A stretch of 64,000 nucleotides of DNA. It comes from Nocardioides soli. Its GTDB lineage: Bacteria; Actinomycetota; Actinomycetes; Propionibacteriales; Nocardioidaceae. The position numbers and the translations under genes were made by a program. Positions 58,842 to 64,000 of this stretch are shown one piece after another; position 1 is the stretch's first letter, and every line of letters begins with the position of its first letter. The notes beneath the pieces are model-generated. The model saw nothing but the letters and a program-made list of their open reading frames with translations. It had not been told where the DNA came from and made no database searches. The DNA is taken from positions 744,001 through 808,000 of the forward strand of contig NZ_JACHWR010000002.1 in NCBI RefSeq assembly GCF_014191495.1, written 5' to 3'.

Positions 58842-59440
58842 CCGCCGGGTGGCCGGCTCGGCTGGAGTCGCGCGAGGTGACCGTCCGCCCGCTGATCGGC
58901 TCCGACGCCCGCGCCTGGCGCGACGCCCGCCGGCGCAACGGTGCGTGGCTGACGCCCTGGGACGCGACCGCGCCACCGGGGGCGGACGCCCGGCCCTCGA
59001 CGTTCCGGTCGCTGGTGCGCCGGTTGCACCGGCAGGCGCGGGCGGGCACGACGTACCCCTTCGCGATCGACGTCGACGGCCGGTTCGCCGGACAGCTCAC
59101 CGTGAACAACATCGTGCGCGGCTCGGCGCAGTTCGCCTCGGTGGGCTACTGGCTCGACCAGCGGTACGCCGGGCGCGGGGTGATGCCGCGCGCCGTGGCG
59201 CTGGTGATCGACCACTGCTTCACGGTCGCCCGACTGCACCGGATCGAGGTGGCCATCCGGCCCGAGAACTCCAACTCGCTGCGGGTCGTCGAGAAGCTCG
59301 GCATCCGTGAGGTCGGCTTCGCGCCGCTCTTCCTGCACATCGACGGCGCGTGGCGCGATCACCGCATCTACGCCGTCACCGTCGAGGAGTGCCCCGAGGG
59401 GATGCTCCGGAGGCTCGATTCTCACGAGTCACACGAGTGA
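58838..59440 (+). CDS. GNAT acetyltransferase, RimJ/RimL type
   Basis: A 200-residue GNAT of the RimJ subclass. REVTVRPLIGSDARAWRDARRRNGAWLTPWDAT opens the domain, VGYWLDQRYAGRGVMPRAVALVIDHCF is the acetyl-CoA-binding motif, and IEVAIRPENSNSLRVVEKLGIRE closes it. TTG 58838 overlaps the mog stop (TTGA), so translation is coupled. The substrate may be a ribosomal or other N-terminus; unproven. It belongs to the conserved glp-sepX run. Confidence 0.9.
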   Translation: MTAGWPARLESREVTVRPLIGSDARAWRDARRRNGAWLTPWDATAPPGADARPSTFRSLVRRLHRQARAGTTYPFAIDVDGRFAGQLTVNNIVRGSAQFASVGYWLDQRYAGRGVMPRAVALVIDHCFTVARLHRIEVAIRPENSNSLRVVEKLGIREVGFAPLFLHIDGAWRDHRIYAVTVEECPEGMLRRLDSHESHE

Positions 59441-59501
59441 TTTTGCGACACACCTGTGGACATCCGCGGCCTCGTGAGGTAGCACTCATAACCTCTGTCT
59501 C

Positions 59502-60458
59502 GTGGACATGAGCGCTTTGATCTTCGTCGCCCTCGCCGTGGCGTGGGCGGTCTACCTCGTGCCCAAGGCGCTCAAGCACCACGACGAGGACGCCCGAAGC
59601 CGCACCGTCGACCGGTTCTCGCACACGATGCGCGTGCTGGCCCGACGCGAGCCCGTCGACAAGCGCACCGCCCGGCTGGTGACGCCGGACGGCCAGGCCG
59701 TCGACGAGGAGCAGCCGGCCGGGGTCTCCCGCGCCGAGCGCCGAGCGGAGCGTCGCGCCGCGAAGGCCGAGCGCCAGGTGGCCCGGGCCGCCGAGGCCGA
59801 GCGCCTCGCCGCCTCGCTCACTCCCGCCCAGGTCCGGGCCCGCCGGGCCGCGGCCGGGCGGGCCACCAAGCGGCGCCGCAACGTGCTCGGCGTCGTGCTG
59901 CTCACCAACCTCGTCGTCATCGGCCTCGCCGCGTTCGGCGTGCTCGCGTGGCCGTACGTCGCGCTCCCGGCCGCGCTGCTCGTCGGCTGGCTGGTGCTGT
60001 GCCGGCTGATGGTCAAGGGCGAGCAGCGACTGCTGCCCGCGCGCCGTCCCGGCGACCGCACGCCGGTCGACCGGATGCCCGCCGACGCCCCCGCCGACGC
60101 ACCGGCCGAGGACGACGCCGAGACCCGCGAGCGCGAGGTCACCGACCCGGCGGTCGAGGCCGCTGAGGAGGCGGCCGACGACATCGACCCGATGGAGGAC
60201 ACCTCCGCCGGTATCTCCGCCATCGTCGACCCGGCGATGTGGGACCCGGTCCCGGTCACGCTCCCGACGTACGTCACCAAGCCGGCCGCGACCCGCCGTA
60301 CCGTCCGCACCATCGACCTCGACTCCACCGGCGTGTGGACCTCCGGCCGCACCGACGCGGACGCCCAGCTCGCCCGCGAGGCCGACGAGGCGGAGAAGGC
60401 CGAGAAGGCCGCCCGCTCCCGCCGCGACGGCGACGACAACCGCGCGGTCGGCTCCTAG
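59502..60458 (+). CDS. sepX: Divisome membrane protein SepX/GlpR
   Basis: A 318-residue membrane protein. An N-terminal TM segment (MSALIFVALAVAWAVYLVPKAL) with cytoplasmic basic coil (RAERRAERRAAKAERQVARAAEAERL), then two close TM segments near residues 127-165 (VLGVVLLTNLVVIGLAAFGVLAW), and an acidic C-terminal tail ending in YVTKPAATRRTVRTIDLDSTGVWTSG-type sequence. This is the SepX (Streptomyces)/GlpR (Corynebacterium) layout that recruits Glp to the divisome. GTG 59502 is the start; ATG 59508 is close. It ends the glp operon. Confidence 0.85.
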   Translation: MDMSALIFVALAVAWAVYLVPKALKHHDEDARSRTVDRFSHTMRVLARREPVDKRTARLVTPDGQAVDEEQPAGVSRAERRAERRAAKAERQVARAAEAERLAASLTPAQVRARRAAAGRATKRRRNVLGVVLLTNLVVIGLAAFGVLAWPYVALPAALLVGWLVLCRLMVKGEQRLLPARRPGDRTPVDRMPADAPADAPAEDDAETREREVTDPAVEAAEEAADDIDPMEDTSAGISAIVDPAMWDPVPVTLPTYVTKPAATRRTVRTIDLDSTGVWTSGRTDADAQLAREADEAEKAEKAARSRRDGDDNRAVGS

Positions 60459-60545
60459 TCGGTCCCCGAGCAACCCGGTACCGAGCCGATTCGGTGCTCA
60501 CCCAGGCCGGGTGCTAACGTTTCCCACCGCGTCGTACGACGCACT

Positions 60546-60619
<74 letters not shown>

Positions 60620-60627
60620 AAACCGAG

Positions 60628-60665
60628 AAGGCCTCTGGTCAGCCGAAACGCTGGCCGGGGGCCTT
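60628..60665 (+). terminator. Hairpin terminator after tRNA-Ala
   Basis: aaggcctctggtcagc and gctggccgggggcctt pair over most of 16 positions around a short loop, nine bases past the tRNA end. A standard position for a tRNA terminator. Confidence 0.6.
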
Positions 60666-60954
60666 GGTCGTTCACCGGGCGGGGCGGGCTGGGGGTGCGC
60701 GTGGCCCCCGACGGCGCGGTTTCGGCGAATCACGCTGATCGGCGGCAACGCGCGCCGCGTGAGGGCGCTGCACGCAGGTGCGGGCGTGTGCCCTCACCTG
60801 ATCCGCCGCCAGATCTCCGAGTTCGAGTGGACTGATCGCCTTCTCAAGCACCTGACGAATCTGCTCGCACTTCGGTCGATCCACGACACTCAGGTTGGGT
60901 ACGACGAAGCCTGGCGCACCGCGAGGGAGCGGGGAACTTCAAGTACGACGCTCC

Positions 60955-61170
60955 GGCGCACCACCCACAACACCTACGACGCCGCCGGCCGGCCCAAGAA
61001 GCAGCGGACGACCAGCGCAGGCACGACCAGCGCAGGCATGACCGGCTCCACCTTCGCCAACGGTCAAGCCATCACCTGCTCAGGCACCACCGGCCTACCC
61101 ACCCAGACCACCGCGGTCGACGCGACCGGCACCGAGACGGGTGCCCGATCACGACCGGTTACGACGCGTG
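60955..61170 (+). pseudogene. RHS-repeat protein fragment
   Basis: One frame reads THNTYDAAGRPKKQ and GLPTQTTAVDATGTETG, typical of RHS/YD repeats (YDAxGR; GLPTxTT). Near 61155 the next frame gives ITTGYDAW, the following repeat, so at least one frameshift has occurred. The fragment is cut at 61171 by the IS3 end. No start or tail of the large RHS toxin-type protein is present. The 289 bases before it (60666-60954) show no gene I can support; a 301-codon frame starting in tRNA-Ala is spurious. Confidence 0.65.
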
Positions 61171-61171
61171 G

Positions 61172-61630
61172 TGAACCGCCCCGGGGTTTCCGGACACTTC
61201 GTTTGGTGTCTCTACCCGGTTGGGCGGAGACGGTTTCGTGCAGCGTAGTGAACTTCTTCTGCCTGGATCGGTGTCAGGTCGTCGATCGTTTCGTGGGTGC
61301 GCTCGGTGTTGAACCAGGCGACCCACGACAAGGTGACGAGCTCGACGTGCTCGACGTCGCGCCAGGGGCCTCCGGGACGGATGAGCTCGGTCTTGTAGAT
61401 CCCGATCTGGGACTCGGCCAGCGCGTTGTCGTAGGCGTCGCCCACCGAACCCACTGACGGGTCCACGCCGGCGTCGATGAGCCGGCTGGTGAACGCGAAC
61501 GAGGTGTACTGGCTGCCCGCGTCGGTGTGGTGCACCAGCCCGGTCAGGTCCTCGATACCGTCACGTCCACGGGTCCAGATCGCGTGCTCGAGGCAGTCCA
61601 GGACCAGGTCGGTGGTCATCTGTGTGGCGT
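61172..61630 (-). mobile_element. Truncated IS3-family insertion sequence
   Basis: The left end tgaaccgccccgg at 61172 looks like an IS3-type terminal repeat, directly abutting the RHS fragment. The transposase C-terminal half is present on the minus strand; the N-terminal half, orfA and the other terminal repeat are absent. Homology stops around 61620-61630, where the deletion junction must lie. Confidence 0.7.
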
Positions 61631-61667
61631 CACCGAACCGGGCACGGAACCTGGCAAGGCCCACCAA
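61212..61667 (-). pseudogene. IS3-family transposase OrfB, C-terminal part
   Basis: A 151-codon remnant of the rve integrase domain. MTTDLVLDCLEHAIWTRGR, HHTDAGSQYTSFAFTSRL with the second catalytic Asp, and GSVGDAYDNALAES with the Glu are present; VTLSWVAWFNTERTHETI is the family C-terminus. The first catalytic Asp and all upstream parts are missing, and the first 13-16 residues of the open frame do not belong to the family. It cannot transpose on its own. Confidence 0.8.
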
Positions 61668-61988
61668 GTCCCTGAAGGCCAGGAGCGGTACCTGGTACGG
61701 CGTTGGCTACTCCAGCGGCTACCAGTGGCTGCGCACCGGCAAGCCCACGTGAGAAGAGCGACCAAGGCGACCTGCCGGGCGACCAGGGGGTCGTGGAAGA
61801 AGATCGCGGCCCAGGTGATTGCGCGGACGTCCGGGTTCCCGAGCGTGAACGCTACGTCGAAAAGCGAAGCGGATCGCTGCCCGCTGACCCATGATGGGGT
61901 GCCGCTGGCGAGCAGCGGGCTGCAAGCTGTCGGCCGCCATGAGGTGAGGCATCTACAACGGGACCGATGCCCCGCTGGAAGGAGAGCA
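61668..61988. other. Gene-free stretch right of the IS3 remnant
   Basis: About 320 bases without a supportable gene. A plus-strand frame reads through from the IS and ends at 61752 with GTWYGVGYSSGYQWLRTG, which could be the tail of a gene broken by the insertion or deletion, but I recognise no family. The last bases hold the ribosome site of the next gene. Confidence 0.4.
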
Positions 61989-62639
61989 ATGACCCCAGTG
62001 CGACGTGGTGCACGGACGCAGTTGATCGTGGAGTTCGCGGTATCACTGGTGACCTGGTTGGTCTTCCTGACCGCCTTGAGCTTGCTGTATCGCGTGGGGT
62101 TGAGCGTGATGGCCTCTGGTGGGTTCTGCGCTCGTGGTGGGCCCTACCAGATCGCGACCGCATGTAGCGACAGCACTGTCGTGTTCGGCTCCCTCGCGCT
62201 CCCCGTGATCATCGTGGCGGTCTTGGTGAACGCGGGTTTCGTCAAGGCATGGGGGCCGGCTTTGGCGATGTTCTTCTGGCCGATCCTGTTCACCACGATG
62301 GGGGTCGCGTTCCTGCGCGGCGCGCGGCTCGACGGCTACGCGGACGTCATGGGATACATCCTGGGCGTCATCTTCATCGTCATGAGTGGCACCCCGTTCC
62401 TGCTGGTGAAGGTCCTCCGAGGTCGTACCGGATGGGACGTGTTGGCGCTTCGAGTGGTCCCCGCCTCGGCGCAGCCCGACATCCACGTCACGCTGGATCA
62501 GGCTGGAATCCCGGTCGTCACCAGAGATGCGCCAAGGGTCACCTCAGGTGCAGCAAACGCTCTGTCCGGCGCGGCCTTCATCGTGGCGTGCGCGATGATC
62601 GCTCTTGTCATCAGCGACCTGCTCTACACCAGCGTGTGA
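61989..62639 (+). CDS. Integral membrane protein of unknown function
   Basis: A 216-residue protein with five likely TM segments, at about residues 14-37, 60-82, 86-105, 115-135 and 190-212. Segments 1-4 are followed by a soluble stretch with LALRVVPASAQPDIHVTLDQ. A positively charged N-terminus, PVRRGARTQ, points inward. AAGGAGAG lies just before ATG 61989, a strong ribosome site. There is a weak resemblance to RDD-family membrane proteins (R, D in the first segment and DGY near residue 112), not enough to assign. Confidence 0.65.
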   Translation: MTPVRRGARTQLIVEFAVSLVTWLVFLTALSLLYRVGLSVMASGGFCARGGPYQIATACSDSTVVFGSLALPVIIVAVLVNAGFVKAWGPALAMFFWPILFTTMGVAFLRGARLDGYADVMGYILGVIFIVMSGTPFLLVKVLRGRTGWDVLALRVVPASAQPDIHVTLDQAGIPVVTRDAPRVTSGAANALSGAAFIVACAMIALVISDLLYTSV

Positions 62640-63016
62640 ATGGTGAGTCAGGCACACATCGGACGGCCCTTCGTTCCGACGGTCGCGGACCTGGGCCCGT
62701 AGGTAGCGGTCTCCTCCGCCCCGCACCTCCATTGGACGTGCACAGGCTGACCTGGAGCTACTCCCGGCGTTGAGGCCGGACTCAGCACGTTGTCCTCGAT
62801 GAGGGTTCGGCAGGTTGCGGGCAGCTGATCACCCAGCCGTTTCGGTTGCCGGGCCGTGGTGCCTGTCGCGCTTGTTGGCGGGGTCGGTGGCTCGTTCACA
62901 GACGTGACCTGTTCAGGTGCATTGCCTGGTCAACGCGATCCAACTCGCAGACCGCGGCGCCGCCGGATCGTATTCCGCGCATGGGATCCTCACCGTTTGG
63001 TGACGATCAGCGCGGC
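62640..63016. other. Gene-free stretch
   Basis: About 377 bases between the membrane protein and the convergent TPR protein. No open frame here has convincing codon bias or recognisable motifs, and I see no strong hairpin. Confidence 0.4.
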
Positions 63017-64000
63017 TCAGTTCCTGCTGGCGATGCGTCTTTCCAAGTCTTCGGTTCGTGCCTGCCACAACGGTGCTGTGGTCCGCGTGCAGAAGACACG
63101 GGCCTGGCTCAGGTGGTGGCGCGCAGCGGTGATGTCACCGATCGTGAATGCTGCCATGCCTAGGTAGAGGTCCACCGGCCCAGCATCGATGGTTGCGTTG
63201 TTGGCCGCGAAGCCGGTGTAGGGGAGCAGGTGGTCATAGAGGGCTTTGGCAGCATCGGCGCGTTCAACCTCCAACGACACCTCTGTGAGATAACAGAGCC
63301 CGAGTAGCCGAAGCATGTCGACCGGAAGTTTCGCGAAGTCGGTCGCGACGAATTCATCGAGGATGTCCTCGGCGTCACGATGACGTCCAGCCGCGGTCAG
63401 CGATACGGCGTATGCTGCCCGCCAGGCGGGAATCCCGTCGGCGTGGGTGACGGCTTGTTCCTCAATTGATTCGACCAGTTCGGCGAGTCGGCCCGAGACG
63501 TGATGTAGTCCGAACAGCTGGCCGGCGAACCAGTCCATCGCGTCAGGTTGTTCGCACTTGACCCCCAACTCCAAAGCCTCCAGGGCTGTCGCTTCGCCCA
63601 AGGTCAGGTCGCCGCGCATCAGGATTCGGGCGGCCTGCCAGCTGCGAACCAGCCAGGTTCGAGCGGGATGGCGCAGCTCTTCGGCTAGGAATCGGGACCG
63701 CTCCAGAGCACGGTCTGCGGTGGCAAAATCACCGGTCATCATGGTGCCCTGTGCCAGCGCAATGGCTGCGTTGAGTTGGAGTTCAGGATCCAGCCGTGAA
63801 TGCGCGAACTCGTAGAGCCGTCCGGCGATCTCGACACATCCGTGCGGGTCATCGAAAGTGGCATACAGCACCGAGTATCGGTCGCACATCGCCTCTCCCA
63901 GAAGAACCGGGTCATCGACAGTGCAGGCCAACTCGAACGACTCCTTGCTGCGGCTCAGAGCCAACTCTCGTTGTTGGGGGGCACGCACGTTCTCCATGGC
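63017..64000 (-). CDS. C-terminal TPR part of a large regulator (cut by window edge)
   Basis: At least 327 residues, entirely helical repeats, with the frame still open at the right edge of the window, so the ATG at 63997 is probably internal. Typical repeats include GDFATADRALERSRFLAEEL and GDITAARHHLSQARVFCTRTTAPLWQARTEDLERRI; the last is a familiar ending of AAA/TPR regulators related to LuxR-family and adenylate/guanylate-cyclase-linked proteins. The DNA-binding or catalytic domain would lie beyond the window. Confidence 0.6.
   Translation of the reverse strand, partial: AMENVRAPQQRELALSRSKESFELACTVDDPVLLGEAMCDRYSVLYATFDDPHGCVEIAGRLYEFAHSRLDPELQLNAAIALAQGTMMTGDFATADRALERSRFLAEELRHPARTWLVRSWQAARILMRGDLTLGEATALEALELGVKCEQPDAMDWFAGQLFGLHHVSGRLAELVESIEEQAVTHADGIPAWRAAYAVSLTAAGRHRDAEDILDEFVATDFAKLPVDMLRLLGLCYLTEVSLEVERADAAKALYDHLLPYTGFAANNATIDAGPVDLYLGMAAFTIGDITAARHHLSQARVFCTRTTAPLWQARTEDLERRIASRN

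Overview
The window reads as a chromosome segment of a high-GC, motile actinobacterium, most likely Nocardioides or a close relative. Support: uniformly G/C-rich third codon positions, frequent GTG starts and ATGA overlaps, a flgK-flgL-fliW-csrA flagellar tail, an IdeR-type iron regulator, the Glp/SepX cell-division operon, and dispersed palindromic intergenic elements (inverted repeats with 'cgaaaccacc' or 'gctagc' cores). The species assignment is inference.

Layout. (1) 1-2.2 kb: end of a flagellar operon. (2) 2.2-16.9 kb: ordinary chromosome, with an MFS pump and its MarR regulator, an alpha-glucosidase, photolyase, IdeR, a Sir2 deacylase, a trans-acting enoyl reductase-like protein, L-2-hydroxyglutarate oxidase, a sulfotransferase and small proteins. 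(3) 16.9-19.5 kb: a less GC-rich patch with a frameshifted ABC-permease remnant, a DUF305-like gene and a glycosyltransferase, probably acquired. (4) 19.5-26.3 kb: an SPFH protein, then a PLP/redox block in which PLPBP (YggS) and a MocR regulator diverge from one perfect palindrome, followed by tRNA-Cys, glyA, ahpC and ahpF.

(5) 26.4-49.4 kb is the most unusual part, an accessory metabolic island of at least five transcripts. It combines (a) carbamate kinase with FdrA/AllF, DUF1116/AllG and DUF2877/AllH, the set that forms oxamate carbamoyltransferase in enterobacteria; (b) part of the MSMEG_0565-0572/Sll0783-0787 'nitrogen starvation' (Nit1C-type) set, namely a glycosyltransferase, radical SAM protein, GNAT, AIR-synthase-like protein and the MSMEG_0572-type protein, without the usual nitrilase; (c) a coenzyme M biosynthesis-like operon with a ComA/XcbA phosphosulfolactate synthase, an unknown protein, two aspartase/fumarase-superfamily lyases and a D-cysteine-desulfhydrase-type PLP enzyme; and (d) a single-cysteine flavin disulfide reductase and an amidohydrolase. 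An 18-bp motif, CGTRTCGNATAGKARAYR, lies just upstream of each of these transcripts and links them as a candidate regulon. A large SARP/AfsR-type protein and an XRE-cupin protein encoded inside the island are the candidate regulators. No epoxide:CoM transferase or epoxide carboxylase, the known bacterial users of CoM, is present in the window.

(6) 49.4-60.6 kb returns to ordinary chromosome: DUF1348 with a divergent TetR, tRNA-Arg, an LCP protein, MscL, a SAF-domain protein, FmdB, 5-formyl-THF cyclo-ligase, UDP-glucose pyrophosphorylase, then glp-moaC-mog-rimJ-like-sepX and tRNA-Ala(CGC). (7) 60.6-64 kb, just after tRNA-Ala, is debris and unknown genes: an RHS-repeat fragment, a truncated IS3 element, a membrane protein and the C-terminal part of a TPR-rich regulator cut by the window edge.
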